Part shown: in pieces, positions 39,603 to 50,595 of the stretch | Position numbering within the stretch: the stretch's first letter is position 1 | Layout of the letters: each line of letters begins with the position of its first letter | Assembly: GCA_951812785.1 (NCBI GenBank) | Contig: OX638335.1 | Coordinates: 647,501 to 711,500 of the forward strand | From: an uncultured Gammaproteobacteria bacterium | GTDB lineage: Bacteria > Pseudomonadota > Gammaproteobacteria > UBA4575 | DNA: 64,000 bases | Direction of reading: 5' to 3' | Position numbers and translations under genes: made by a program | Notes under the pieces: model-generated | Told to the model about the DNA's origin: nothing | Databases searched by the model: none | The model's input: the letters and a program-made list of their open reading frames with translations, nothing else

Positions 39603-41066
39603 ATGATCACGGGTGAAATTAAAAATAAAGTAGATCAGATTTGGGGAGCATTCTGGTCTGGTGGTGTATCTAACCCTCTATCTGTTATTGAGCAAATCAC
39701 TTACTTGTTATTCGCTAAACGGCTTGATGAAATTCATACTGCAAAAGAGGCTCAGGCTAATTTATTGGGTGAAGTAATTACTGACCCTATATTTGAAGAA
39801 GGGCAGGAGCATTTACGTTGGTCTCGCTTCAAAGATTTTGAACCTGAGCGTAAGTTCAATATTTTCAAGGATGAAGTCTTTCCCTTCATCAAATCTCTAA
39901 ATGGTCGTGCAGGCAGTTCTTACACCAAATTCATGAAGGACGCGGTGTTTATCATGCCTAACCCTGCACTTTTGGATAAGGTCGTCAATATGATTGATGA
40001 CATTCCTATGAAAGATCGTGATACCAAGGGTGACCTGTATGAATACATGTTATCCAAAATAGCTACGGCAGGTCAAAACGGTCAGTTCCGAACACCTCGT
40101 CATATTATTAAAATGATGGTTGAGCTGACTGCACCAACTCCAAAAGATATTATCTGTGATCCAGCATGTGGTACATGTGGATTTTTGGTATCGGCAGCAG
40201 AATATCTTGAAGATCATCATAAGGAAATACTTCGAGACGATGACTTGAAAGAGCATTTTCATCATCACATGTTCCATGGATCAGATTTTGATTCTTCTAT
40301 GCTGCGTATTGGTGCAATGAACATGACTCTGCACGGAATTGACAATCCACTGATTGAAGATAGGGATTCATTAAGTGAAGACCATGCAGATAAACGTGAT
40401 GCCTATACTTTGATACTGGCTAATCCGCCATTCAAAGGATCATTAGATTATGACGGTACAGCAAAGTATTTACTGCAAGTCAGCAAAACTAAAAAGACAG
40501 AACTTCTATTTATCAGCCTGTTCCTCAAGCAACTAAAAGCTGGTGGACGCTGTGCCTGTATAGTTCCTGATGGAGTATTGTTTGGTGCTTCTAAGGCTCA
40601 CCAACAATTGCGTCAAGCATTGGTGGAAGATCAAAAGCTTGAGGCTGTTGTCTCAATGCCCTCTGGTGTATTTAAACCTTATGCAGGTGTATCCACCGCC
40701 ATCCTGATTTTTACCCGCACAGATTCAGGGGGAACAGATAAAGTCTGGTTTTATGACATGCAAGCTGATGGTTTAAGCCTTGATGATAAGCGTGATGAGA
40801 TTGAAGACAACGATATCCCCGATATTATTGAACAGTATCACCAGTACAAACAGGGCAAGGGTGATTTCTCAGATAAAAAAGCCAAAGCCTTTACGGTCGA
40901 TAAGCAGGATATAGCCGATAACAAATATGATCTTTCTATCAATCGCTATAAAGAGATTGAGTATGAAGATGAGGTTTATGATTCACCGTTAGTAATTTTG
41001 GATAAGTTGGATGCTTTAGAAGATGAAATTCAAAGTGATTTGAAAGAGTTGAGGGTAATGTTGTGA
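39603..41066 (+). CDS. hsdM: Type I RM methyltransferase subunit HsdM
   Basis: 487 residues, intact. HsdM N-terminal domain (IKNKVDQIWGAFWSGGVSNP, then SVIEQITYLLFAKRLDEIH). AdoMet motif I reads DPACGTCGFLVSAAEYL, with Cys where most HsdMs have Gly or Ala. Catalytic motif IV is NPPFKG. It methylates adenine together with HsdS. The start has AGGAAAAG upstream. The stop overlaps the hsdS GTG start. Confidence 0.95.
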   Translation: MITGEIKNKVDQIWGAFWSGGVSNPLSVIEQITYLLFAKRLDEIHTAKEAQANLLGEVITDPIFEEGQEHLRWSRFKDFEPERKFNIFKDEVFPFIKSLNGRAGSSYTKFMKDAVFIMPNPALLDKVVNMIDDIPMKDRDTKGDLYEYMLSKIATAGQNGQFRTPRHIIKMMVELTAPTPKDIICDPACGTCGFLVSAAEYLEDHHKEILRDDDLKEHFHHHMFHGSDFDSSMLRIGAMNMTLHGIDNPLIEDRDSLSEDHADKRDAYTLILANPPFKGSLDYDGTAKYLLQVSKTKKTELLFISLFLKQLKAGGRCACIVPDGVLFGASKAHQQLRQALVEDQKLEAVVSMPSGVFKPYAGVSTAILIFTRTDSGGTDKVWFYDMQADGLSLDDKRDEIEDNDIPDIIEQYHQYKQGKGDFSDKKAKAFTVDKQDIADNKYDLSINRYKEIEYEDEVYDSPLVILDKLDALEDEIQSDLKELRVML

Positions 41067-42270
41067 TTAATTCCGCTTCTCTTAATGATGTCGCAGAAGT
41101 TATAAGAGGAGTAACTTTCTCTAAAGCTGAAGGTTCACAAGTTCCATCAAATCAAATGATAGGTTGCCAGTAATTCGTGCTGGTAGCATCCAGCAAAGGC
41201 TTATATTAGATGAAGGTCAGATATGGGTTCCTGCAAACAAAATAAAAGCACATCAGCTTATACAGAAGAACGATATAGTAATGTGTACTTCATCGGGAAG
41301 CTCTGATTTGGTAGGGAAGTGTGCTAGGTCAAGACAGAGTTGGAATGGATCATTTGGTGCTTTTTGTGCTGGAATTAGAGCAGATGAAACAAAATGTAAT
41401 GCATCATATTTATATCACTTTTTAAGTTCGCCAATTTTTAGAAATTGGACAAAAAAATCTTCTGGAGCAAATATTAAGAATATTAGAGCTTCAGAACTAG
41501 CTGTCTTCAGAATCCCACTCCCACCAATGGAAGAGCAAAAACGCATTGCTGCGATTTTGGATAAAGCGGATATGCTACGCCGTAAACGCCAAAAATCCAT
41601 TGAACTAACTGACCAACTCCTTCGCTCTGTCTTTCTTGATATGTTCGGTGACCCGATCACAAATCCTAAAAATATAAAAACCGCAACAATCTCTGATATT
41701 GGTCAGGTAATCACAGGAAACACACCTTCTAGAAAGAAGCCTGAATATTATGGTAGCGATGTAGAATGGATAAAGTCAGATAATATAAATACACCATATC
41801 ATTACTTAACAAAAGCAGAGGAATGCTTATCAGACAAAGGGGTGCTCGTAGGAAGAACTGTTCCAGAAAACTCTATACTTGTTACCTGTATAGCGGGAAG
41901 TAAAGATTGTATTGGAAATACTGCGATAGCAGATCGAATGGTAGCGTTTAATCAGCAGATTAACGCTATTGTCCCAAATAAAAAAATTCTAACTCTGTTT
42001 TTATACGCTCAACTAGCCTTTAACAAAAGGTTGGTTCAAAAGGCATCAACTGAAAGCATGAAAGGTATGGTTAGTAAATCTAAATTCTCAGACATTGAAG
42101 TTTTGTTGCCCCCAATGGAGGATCAAGAAAAATATGCAAAATATTTCCTAAAAGCTATAGATAAAATAGAAACCATGAAGATTGCTGAAAGTAACTATAA
42201 CAATTTATTTAACTCTCTTACGCAACAAGCCTTTAACGGTGAACTAACCAAACAAACGGAAGCGGCATAA
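41063..42270 (+). pseudogene. hsdS: Type I RM specificity subunit HsdS, N-terminal frameshift
   Basis: The GTG at 41063 overlaps the hsdM stop and gives INSASLNDVAEVIRGVTFSK then AEGSQVPSNQ, a normal start of a target-recognition domain. The frame then closes at 41171. One missing base in an A-run near 41152 would join it to the frame of LPVIRAGSIQQRLILDEGQI, which continues to 42270. Two target-recognition domains are visible, the first ending with the conserved helix PLPPMEEQKRIAAILDKADM. The second contains ISDIGQVITGNTPSRKKPEY. Without the first 35 residues, recognition of one half-site may be lost. It could also be a sequencing error. Confidence 0.85.
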
Positions 42271-42283
42271 AAGGTAGCCAAGG

Positions 42284-45200
42284 ATGACGCAGAATAATAA
42301 CAGCAACTTTTCATTTTTATCCCAGCACTGGGGTTTCTTGTTGCAAGATGCGCAACAGGTGGAAAGCTATTCTTTACGTGATCCACGTGCTGCCGCTATT
42401 TATGCCCGCCGAACTTTAGAAATCTCCCTCAAATGGTTATTTGCGAATGACACGGCTTTAAAAGCCCCTTATGAAAAAAGTCTGGCGGCAATGATTCATG
42501 AGCCAACCTTTGCCCAGAATATTAAAAGGGGATTATTTCACGACATTAAATTTATTCATCGTCTCGGTAATATTGCCGTACATGGTGATAAAAATATATC
42601 TGAACAAGAAGGTTTAAAGGCAACCGTTGCATTGCATCAATTCTTGGGTTGGCTTGCACGTGTTTATACTCGTGGTGGAGCAAAGCCAGATCAGTTTCAA
42701 ATCTCATGGATTCCCAAATCAAAACCAGATGCACCTCATCTCTCGGTAGCACAACTTGAAAAAATTCAAGCAGACTTAACGGCTAAAGATGAAGCCGCTG
42801 CTATAGCCAAAGAAAAACTCTCCCAAACAGAAAGCGAACTTGCTGCTCTTAAAGAACAATTAGCATTATTACAAGAAGTCAAAGAGACCAACAAGAAAAC
42901 TATTGGTAGCAGTGAATACACAGAAGCCCAAACACGTGAGTTAATTATCGATGTTATGTTGCGTGAATCTGGTTGGAATCCAAAAGCAGAAAATGTTGAA
43001 GAATATGAAGTATTGGATTGTATGCCAACTGCCACTGGTGAATGTACAGGCAAGGGATATGTAGATTACGTCTTATGGGGTGACGACAACAGACCTCTCG
43101 CACTGGTCGAAGCTAAACGTACTCGAAGCGATGCACAAATAGGTAAAAGGCAAGCAGAACTTTATGCGGATTGTTTGGAAAAACATCATGGTCAGCGCCC
43201 GATTATTTATTACTCGAATGGCTATACCACTTGGATGTGGGATGATCAGTTTTATCCACCTAGAGAAGTACAGGGATTTGCAACTCGTGATGAATTGCAG
43301 TGGAAATTAAATCAGCGTACTGGTCGTCAAGATTTAAGTATTCAGCAACCAAAAAAAGAAATCACAGGGCGTTACTATCAGATGGAAGCTGCCGCACGTG
43401 TTATGGAGCATTTTGGTACTGAGCGAAAACGAAAGAGTCTTGTTGTTATGGCTACGGGTACTGGAAAAACTCGTTTGTCAATTGCCTTGGTTGATATGTT
43501 GTTGCGTGCTGGGTGGGCAAGGAAAGTGTTGTTTCTTGCTGATCGCATTGCGTTGGTAAATCAAGCTAAACGAGAATTCAACCGTCACCTTCCTCATGTA
43601 TCTGTTGCTAGCCTGCTTGATAAGACTGAAGAAGATGCACGGGTACTCTTTTCTACCTATCCAACAATGCTCAATTGTATTGATGGTACAAAGAAGGATC
43701 AGAAAGAAACTTTCAGTGCAGGTCATTTTGATTTGATCATTATTGATGAAGCTCATCGTTCTGTATATCAAAAATACGGCGCAATCTTTGATTATTTTGA
43801 TTCACTTTTGTTGGGATTGACTGCCACACCAAGAGGAGAAGTAGATCGTAATACTTATAAATTGTTTGAACTTGATGATCACCAACCGACATACTCCTAT
43901 GAACTATAGCAAGCAGTGAATGACGGCTTTCTCGTACCTCCTCGTGCAATTTCAGTACCTTTAAAGTTCCAAAGAGAAGGGATCAAATACAAAGACCTCT
44001 CTGCCGAAGAACAGGAAGAATATGAGTTACAAGAGCAGTTTCATGATGATGAAGGCAATTTGAAAGAAGAAATTGGTTCGGCTGCACTTAACAAATGGCT
44101 CTTCAATAAAGATACAGTCAACAAAGTGCTTATGCACTTGATGGAAAACGGTATTAAAGTAGAAGGTGGTGATAAGTTAGGCAAAACTATTATCTTCGCT
44201 AAAAACAAAAAACATGCTGAATTCATTGTTGAGCAATTTGACCTCAACTATCCATCTATGTCTGGAAAGTTCTGTCGTAGAGTTGATTATTCAGTTAAGT
44301 ATGTACAAAGCCTGATTGATGACTTCAGTGTGAAAAACAAAGACCCGTTTATTGTTGCTTCAGTTGATATGCTGGATACAGGAATAGATGTACCAGAAGT
44401 TGTAAATTTGGTGTTCTTTAAACTTGTTCGCTCTAAAACTAAATTCTGGCAGATGATTGGACGTGGTACACGTTTATGTGAAGACTTATTTGAACCAAAC
44501 AAAGATAAGCAAGAGTTTGTTGTCTTTGATTATTGCCAAAACCTTGAGTTCTTTGATGCTAATCCAGAAGGTTATGATTCAGGTGTTCAGGAATCTGTAA
44601 AACAGAAAATATTTAAACGCCGTCTAGAATTATCTATTGCATTGCAGAATGCTAAGCCAGAAGATGAAGATATGGCTAGTTTTGCTAATAGCTTAAAAGA
44701 TCAAATGCATGATGTTGTCTCGGTTATGAATCTTGACAACTTTATTGTTCGTAAACAGCGTAAAGACGTAGAGACATTTGCTGATCGTGATCGCTGGGAT
44801 TCATTGAGTGAAGATGATCAGACTACATTAAGCAGTAAGGTTAGTGGATTACCATCGGCAGATGATGACGATGAATATTCAAGGAGATTTGATTTGCTTA
44901 TATTGAATTTGCAATCTGCAATCTTGCAAAATAGTAAAGCACAAGAAAATTATAGAATAAAAGTTCAGGAGCTTGCCAAAGGACTGGAAGATAAGTCGGC
45001 TATACCTAGTGTTGCCGCTCAGATGGAATTGATAATGGAATTACAGACTGAGCAATGGTGGCAAGATGTTACCTTGCCTATGCTGGAAAATGTAAGAATC
45101 AGTCTGCGTGATCTGACGAGGTTTATTGATAAAGATGCTGGTTTGGTTGATGTCTTTACTAATTTTGAAGATGAGTTTGATGGCGATTCAACCACGCACG

Positions 45201-45709
45201 AGATTGTAAAAAGTGATCCCAAATTAAAAGACTACCGTAAAAGAGTACAGCGTTTCATTAATGAGCATCGAGATCATGTCACTATCAGGCGATTAAGAAA
45301 CAATGAGCCTGTTTCTCCTACAGATGTTTCCGCACTTGAAGAGATTCTGTTTGCTGAGGATGGAGCAATACCAAGAGATGAATACGAGCATATATTTGGT
45401 GAGAAACCATTAGGTGTTCTGGTTCGATCAGTTGTAGGTTTAAGTCGTAAGGCTGCGAAAGAAGCCTTCTCAGAGTTTTTATCAGAAGCACCTTTGCATC
45501 CTGATCAAATGACTTTTCTGGATGAAGTTGTTGAATACTTAGTTAAAAATGGGACTATGGAACCAAAGATCATGTTTGATACACCATTTACGCTCATTAA
45601 TGATCAGGGAATAGCGGGTATATTTGATGAAAATGAGAGTAAGAAGGTTATAGAGCTAGTGCGTCATGTAAATGAGAATGCAGTGATTGAGAAAACAGCA
45701 GGGAAATGA
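42284..45709 (+). pseudogene. hsdR: Type I RM restriction subunit HsdR with in-frame amber stop
   Basis: Two open frames in the same phase (42284-43909 and 43916-45709) are separated only by TAG at 43907-43909, within YSYEL-stop-QAVNDGFLV. Full length would be about 1,141 residues. Domains: N-terminal DUF4145-like (AAAIYARRTLEISLKWLFAN), a coiled coil (about 155-200), the PD-(D/E)xK nuclease (GYVDYVLWGDDNRPLALVEA with KR), helicase motifs (MATGTGKTRL, IIDEAHRS, TATPRGE, then VDMLDTGIDVPEV and MIGRGTR) and an EcoEI-type C-terminal domain. The stop separates motif III from the second helicase domain, so DNA translocation and cleavage should be lost unless it is read through. Confidence 0.9.
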
Positions 45710-45732
45710 TGTATATAATACAGGGATAAAAA

Positions 45733-46641
45733 ATGGAATTAAGTATAAATGACTTTGATTTTTTAGACAGTTTTGAACATTTAGGATCTCATGTTCTCGA
45801 TCAGAACGGAAAGAATAATCTTGATCTTTTTATACTGAAGATAAACGCAAATGAATTCGATTATATTTCTTTAAGAGAAAACTTGCTTGATCCGTTAATC
45901 GATTTTTCTCTATCACGAAAAGTAAAAGAGAAATATAAAGGAAAGCCAGGAACGCTATCAGCCAAAGCAAGAGATAAGTTTATTAAATACATAAATAATA
46001 AAGGCGAATTGGGAGAGTTGCTTTTATATTGTTTTCTTGAAACGCACCTTCATGCTCCAAAACTTTTATCTAAGCTTGAACTTAAAACATCAACTAGTCA
46101 CTATGTTAATGGTGCGGATGGTGTCCACTTCTTAAAATTGAAGGATGGAAGTTATCAACTCATTTTTGGTGAGTCAAAAACAATAGCAGGCTTAACTGCC
46201 GCAATTACTGATGCATTTAAGTCTATTTACCAGTTTAAAAATTGTATCAATGAAAAAGGAGATAAGAAAAGTGGTCTTCCATATGAGAAAGGGCTGATTA
46301 GCGATCATTTGGAAAAAGAAACTTTTTCAGTCGAAGAAAAACAATTTATCGAGAAAATTATTTATCCAGGTCGTGACCGTGATTTTGATGTTGATGACGC
46401 ATTTGGAATTTTTGTTGGTTATGAAATTACAATAAATGGTGAGGATAAAAAACTTTCGAATAAAGAGTTTAGAAAAAAAATAAAAACTCAAATCGAAAAA
46501 GAAATTAAGTCTTCATTTGGGCATGTAATCAAAAAAATTGAAGAATATGATCTTTGTGGCCATAATTTTTATATTTATATTTTACCTTTTACTGATTTAG
46601 ATAAAACTAGAAGTCTTATCCAGAAAGAGATATCTCAATGA
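45733..46641 (+). CDS. hamA: Hachiman defence nuclease HamA (DUF1837)
   Basis: 302 residues. The DUF1837 core is a PD-(D/E)xK-type fold: helix with GELGELLLY (91-99), then VNGADGVHF (D129) and LIFGESKTIAG (E147, K149). HamA is the nuclease effector of Hachiman, held inactive by HamB and released upon DNA damage or phage replication. The ribosome-binding site AGGG lies before the ATG, 23 bp after hsdR. The gene overlaps hamB by 4 bp (ATGA). AT content fits the neighbouring genes. Confidence 0.87.
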   Translation: MELSINDFDFLDSFEHLGSHVLDQNGKNNLDLFILKINANEFDYISLRENLLDPLIDFSLSRKVKEKYKGKPGTLSAKARDKFIKYINNKGELGELLLYCFLETHLHAPKLLSKLELKTSTSHYVNGADGVHFLKLKDGSYQLIFGESKTIAGLTAAITDAFKSIYQFKNCINEKGDKKSGLPYEKGLISDHLEKETFSVEEKQFIEKIIYPGRDRDFDVDDAFGIFVGYEITINGEDKKLSNKEFRKKIKTQIEKEIKSSFGHVIKKIEEYDLCGHNFYIYILPFTDLDKTRSLIQKEISQ

Positions 46642-49175
46642 GTATTCTTGAAGAACTATCTCAAAAAACGCTAACTGATGATTATTTCACAGAGTTGTAT
46701 AGTAAAGCAGAAAGGTGTGCTGCCGCAGACTTCTTTCAAGTAGAAAAAGAAAGTCTAGAAGATAAAGAGTTTCTTGATTTGTTGCGGTTCTCAGATATTT
46801 TGTCACGTTCAGAAGATCCTGACGCACAAAATAAAGCATATAAGATCGTCAGTCTTTTAGTAGATGATTATAAAAATAATGCATTATTCCGATCTTTTGC
46901 TGATTCTGTCCTTACCAAGTTGGGAAACTTCCCAGCGATGCATTTTCTTTCAGAATATAATCAAGAGTCTGATAGTCATTCATTAGAATTGATTCTTGAA
47001 AAATATGTAAAAGAGCAGTATCAAAAGATACCTAATAGTGAGCTAGTATTTACAGATGCACAATATAAAATATACGAAAGTTTAAGAAATAGTAATCATT
47101 TCAGCTTTTCAGGCCCAACGTCACTTGGTAAATCATTTATTATCAATTCGTTTATTCGAAATCTTATTGTTGAGGATAAAGTTAATGAAAATATAGTAAT
47201 TCTTGTACCGACAAGAGCCTTAATAAACCAAACGTTGACATATCTTAAAAAGGAATTTTCCGATGTAGAAGAGTATAGAGCCCTTTCGCACCCAACCGTT
47301 CCCGAAACATTCAGAACCGAAAAAAGCCGATATATTTTTGTATTTACTCCCGAAAGGTTAGTAGCCTATCTTTCGGATATTAGTAATCCAAAAATTGGTT
47401 ACCTTTTTATAGATGAAGCTCAGAAAGTCGTCTCTGAGAAAGATTCGCGAAGTCCTCTCTATTATCACGCAATTTTACAGGCAGAACGGAAGAGTATAAA
47501 ACTGTATTTTGCCTCTCCAAACATTCCCAATCCTGAAGTATTTCTAAAGCTTTTTGAGAAAAGCACTGATGAGGCTATCAGTATTAAAAGTTCTCCAGTT
47601 GCTCAAAATAGATACTTTCTCGATTTGCTAGATAAGCGCTGTGTACTATTTTCTGACGTGTCTAGCGAGCAAGATATCTCAGTTGATTTTACAAATAGAA
47701 ACTTTTCCGATTGGCTCAAGAAATTAAGTGGCGATCAGTCGTCTATAATATATTGCAACACTAAAGCTGACACCATTCAGTATGCTCTAAATTTTTCGGA
47801 GAATCTTCCAGATAAGAATGACGAGAAGATTGACGAAGTTATATCTGTCATTAAAGAACATCTTCATGAGCAATACTTTTTGATTAATTGCTTACGAAAA
47901 GGTGTTGCGTTCCACTTTGGTAATCTTCCTCAACGAATTAGGGCTAAAATTGAAGTCCTGTTCGTAGATAAAGTAATTGATTATGTTTTTTGTACATCAA
48001 CTCTACTGGAAGGAGTAAATCTTCCTGCCAAGAATATATTTATTCTTAATAATGCAATTGGTTTAACTCAATTTTCAGATATTGATTTTTGGAATCTAGC
48101 CGGACGAGCAGGAAGGTTAACTAAAGAGCTGTCAGGGAATATAATTTGTGCCCGGATAGAAGATAAGAAGAATAGGTGGAAAAATCCTGAGAAAGACCTA
48201 GCAGTTGTAATAAATAAAGAAATAAAACCTGTCTCGCCTTTGATTACTAATGGACAGAAAAACTTCTTCAAGAACGTTGAGGCAGCGTTGACAGGTGCTA
48301 AATTTACAAGAAAAAGCGCTTCTTCTAATGAAAAGAATGTCTGGAATCATTATGCCAATATTGCTCTTATTCATGAGATACGTTCTGATGATTCAGCACT
48401 ACGATCTAATTTTATAAAAAATAATGTAGCAGCAAAAAATATTTTACACGAAATTAGTAAATCTAACTCAGTACCAGAGAGAATATTGTCCTCTTACTCG
48501 GTAATTAAAGCTAAATACCAAAATCGTGTTTATGAGCGTGAAGATCTAGTAGAACTAGTGCTAACATCCGATATTAGTTATGACTCAGCACTAAAGAGTC
48601 TAGAGATGTTGTGTGATTTTTACTCTTGGGATGAAGAAGAGATATCTGGTCGAAACCCAATGTTCAGGTCAAGAGATAGCCTCAAGTACTTTGCTGTATT
48701 GATGTCAAATTGGATGAACTCTACACCGTTGAGCAGAATGATATCTACCTCAATCGAGTACTATACAACGCCCGCAACTATTTGGGATATAGATCAATTA
48801 ATAATTTTTAATCCCAATAATCAATATCATATTAATTTGGTTATCAACGAAATTATTTCCAATATTGATAATATTTTAAGATTTAAGTTAAAGAACTATT
48901 TTGGTAATTACTATGAATTACTAGTCGAAAGATTAGGTAAAGATGCTGCTGGAACGAATTGGGCAGAATTCCTCGAATATGGTACGACTGACTTCAGAAT
49001 TATTGAGCTACAGAATATTGGTATACCTAGACATTTGGCTAATTATCTACTTCTAAATTACGCTGAATTATTTGTTTTTAATGAAAAGGCTATGATTTCA
49101 TTTAAAAGAGACGATCTGGTAGACAGGATGAATCATAATTCAGTCGAATTTAAAGAGCTTATTGAAGTTATATAG
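46638..49175 (+). CDS. hamB: Hachiman defence helicase HamB
   Basis: 845 residues, superfamily 2 helicase. Walker A GPTSLGKS (159-166), motif Ia VPTRALINQT, motif II FIDEAQK (DEAQ at 259-262), then [20 protein letters not shown] and motif VI LAGRAGRL (487-494), as in the Ski2-like/HamB group. The C-terminal 300 residues are helical and without known motifs. HamB binds HamA and scans DNA. It overlaps hamA by 4 bp and is followed after 8 bp by the HEPN/Toprim gene. No break or missing motif is seen. Confidence 0.88.
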   Translation: MSILEELSQKTLTDDYFTELYSKAERCAAADFFQVEKESLEDKEFLDLLRFSDILSRSEDPDAQNKAYKIVSLLVDDYKNNALFRSFADSVLTKLGNFPAMHFLSEYNQESDSHSLELILEKYVKEQYQKIPNSELVFTDAQYKIYESLRNSNHFSFSGPTSLGKSFIINSFIRNLIVEDKVNENIVILVPTRALINQTLTYLKKEFSDVEEYRALSHPTVPETFRTEKSRYIFVFTPERLVAYLSDISNPKIGYLFIDEAQKVVSEKDSRSPLYYHAILQAERKSIKLYFASPNIPNPEVFLKLFEKSTDEAISIKSSPVAQNRYFLDLLDKRCVLFSDVSSEQDISVDFTNRNFSDWLKKLSGDQSSIIYCNTKADTIQYALNFSENLPDKNDEKIDEVISVIKEHLHEQYFLINCLRKGVAFHFGNLPQRIRAKIEVLFVDKVIDYVFCTSTLLEGVNLPAKNIFILNNAIGLTQFSDIDFWNLAGRAGRLTKELSGNIICARIEDKKNRWKNPEKDLAVVINKEIKPVSPLITNGQKNFFKNVEAALTGAKFTRKSASSNEKNVWNHYANIALIHEIRSDDSALRSNFIKNNVAAKNILHEISKSNSVPERILSSYSVIKAKYQNRVYEREDLVELVLTSDISYDSALKSLEMLCDFYSWDEEEISGRNPMFRSRDSLKYFAVLMSNWMNSTPLSRMISTSIEYYTTPATIWDIDQLIIFNPNNQYHINLVINEIISNIDNILRFKLKNYFGNYYELLVERLGKDAAGTNWAEFLEYGTTDFRIIELQNIGIPRHLANYLLLNYAELFVFNEKAMISFKRDDLVDRMNHNSVEFKELIEVI

Positions 49176-49183
49176 GAGTATTT

Positions 49184-50485
49184 GTGGGAACAGAAATTAC
49201 ACTCTCTATCGATAAGATCGATGTATGTTGGTCAAAAAACCATATGGGGATAGACCATGGTTTTCTGTTCCAGTCTGATGATCGAAAGCGATTAAAATCT
49301 GATCAGGTAAACTACGACTATTATGAGTCTAAGGATAACCCTGATTTGATAAAAATGGAAATGGGGTTCACAAAACCACTAAGGGATGTTGTACCACGTT
49401 TAGAGCTAATGGGGGTTACTCTCGACCAGATTCGCTTAGAATATGAACATGCAGCAGCAGACTCTTATGAGACTCGAAAGCAATTGGAAGAGTCGAGCTT
49501 AGAAAAAGTAATTTCCTGCATGCCGTTTGATGATTTCTTGGATATTATCAAACTAATTGATATCGGTAATCTTGATGGTTCATATGATAACGATAATATT
49601 GATAAAGATCCCGCAGAATATGGCGCTAAATTTATCGATGTAAATACTCTTAAAGCTATACCTCACTACGATTCTTATGATGCAATGGTCTACTCCGAGC
49701 AAAGTCTTGTATCTCATATATTAGATTTCTTGCGTCCGTATTCAGCTTTGCGCTTGTTGGCAGAGAACGAAAATAATATTCATCAAGAAGTTAAATGGCA
49801 GTATGGGCCTCTGGTTGAGAATGGTTGGGCAGATGTTTCTATGTTCCAGCCATGTGCAAGAAGGAAGCAGAAGTTCCTAATTGTCACGGAAGGGCATACT
49901 GATGTTGAAATTATTGATCTCGCTATTAGAACATTGCGACCCCAAATATATGATTATTTTAGTTTTATCGATATGACTGAGGGTCATCCATTTGGAGGAA
50001 CAGGAAACCTTCAAAAATTTGCGAAGGGATTGGCGCAAATGGATGTTCACAATCAAACCCTCTTTCTATACGATAATGATACTGAAGGTTTGTCTGCGCT
50101 TAAAAATACCAATAAATTAAATCTCCCGAGCAACATGAAGGTTGCGATGTTGCCTGACCTTGATGAGTTCAAGTCATTTCAAACAATTGGTCCATCTGGG
50201 GAGAATAAAATGGATATCAATGGTAAAGCCGTCGCTATTGAGTGCTACCTTGATTTATTTCGTTCGGAGTTACCAGACGTGCCGGTTATACGTTGGAGTG
50301 GTTACAAAGGAGATGTAAAACAATATCAAGGTGCTTTGGTGGCAAAAGAAAAATATACAAAAAAGTTTTTGAGCCATAGCCCAAATCAATTGCTGGGTAG
50401 TGACTATGATCTTTCCAAGCTGGAAAGGGTGGTAGATACTCTTTATCAGAAGTGTGTAGCGATTGCTTGTTCAGCAAAATCTTAA
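49184..50485 (+). CDS. HEPN/Toprim-domain protein, third gene of the Hachiman cassette
   Basis: 433 residues from a GTG with GGAG upstream, 8 bp after hamB. The N-terminal part (MGTEITLSIDKIDVCWSKNH, then GIDHGFLFQ) resembles the domain named HEPN/Toprim N-terminal. A Toprim fold follows: KFLIVTEGHTDVEIIDLAI (catalytic Glu236) and TLFLYDNDTEGLSALKN (D297, D299). The Toprim residues needed for metal-dependent nuclease activity are all present. Tight coupling suggests a third Hachiman component, or an independent effector sharing the operon. Not part of the two-gene Hachiman definition I know. Confidence 0.75.
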   Translation: MGTEITLSIDKIDVCWSKNHMGIDHGFLFQSDDRKRLKSDQVNYDYYESKDNPDLIKMEMGFTKPLRDVVPRLELMGVTLDQIRLEYEHAAADSYETRKQLEESSLEKVISCMPFDDFLDIIKLIDIGNLDGSYDNDNIDKDPAEYGAKFIDVNTLKAIPHYDSYDAMVYSEQSLVSHILDFLRPYSALRLLAENENNIHQEVKWQYGPLVENGWADVSMFQPCARRKQKFLIVTEGHTDVEIIDLAIRTLRPQIYDYFSFIDMTEGHPFGGTGNLQKFAKGLAQMDVHNQTLFLYDNDTEGLSALKNTNKLNLPSNMKVAMLPDLDEFKSFQTIGPSGENKMDINGKAVAIECYLDLFRSELPDVPVIRWSGYKGDVKQYQGALVAKEKYTKKFLSHSPNQLLGSDYDLSKLERVVDTLYQKCVAIACSAKS

Positions 50486-50509
50486 TACTTGCATTGGGTT
50501 GAAAGTTAC

Positions 50510-50556
50510 CTAAGGACGTAATTCCTTTGAGTCAAGCTCTCGCTGAATATTTACGA
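50510..50556 (-). pseudogene. 3' remnant of a paralogue of the 59-aa gene
   Basis: On the minus strand the last codons read NIQRELDSKELRP then TAG, parallel to NIQREIGSRALRP of the intact gene at 51396-51575. The rest is lost. The intact HNH-like gene lies between the two copies. Confidence 0.65.
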
Positions 50557-50595
50557 TTTAGGTCGAAAATAATAATTCAATTGAATCCAATTCAA

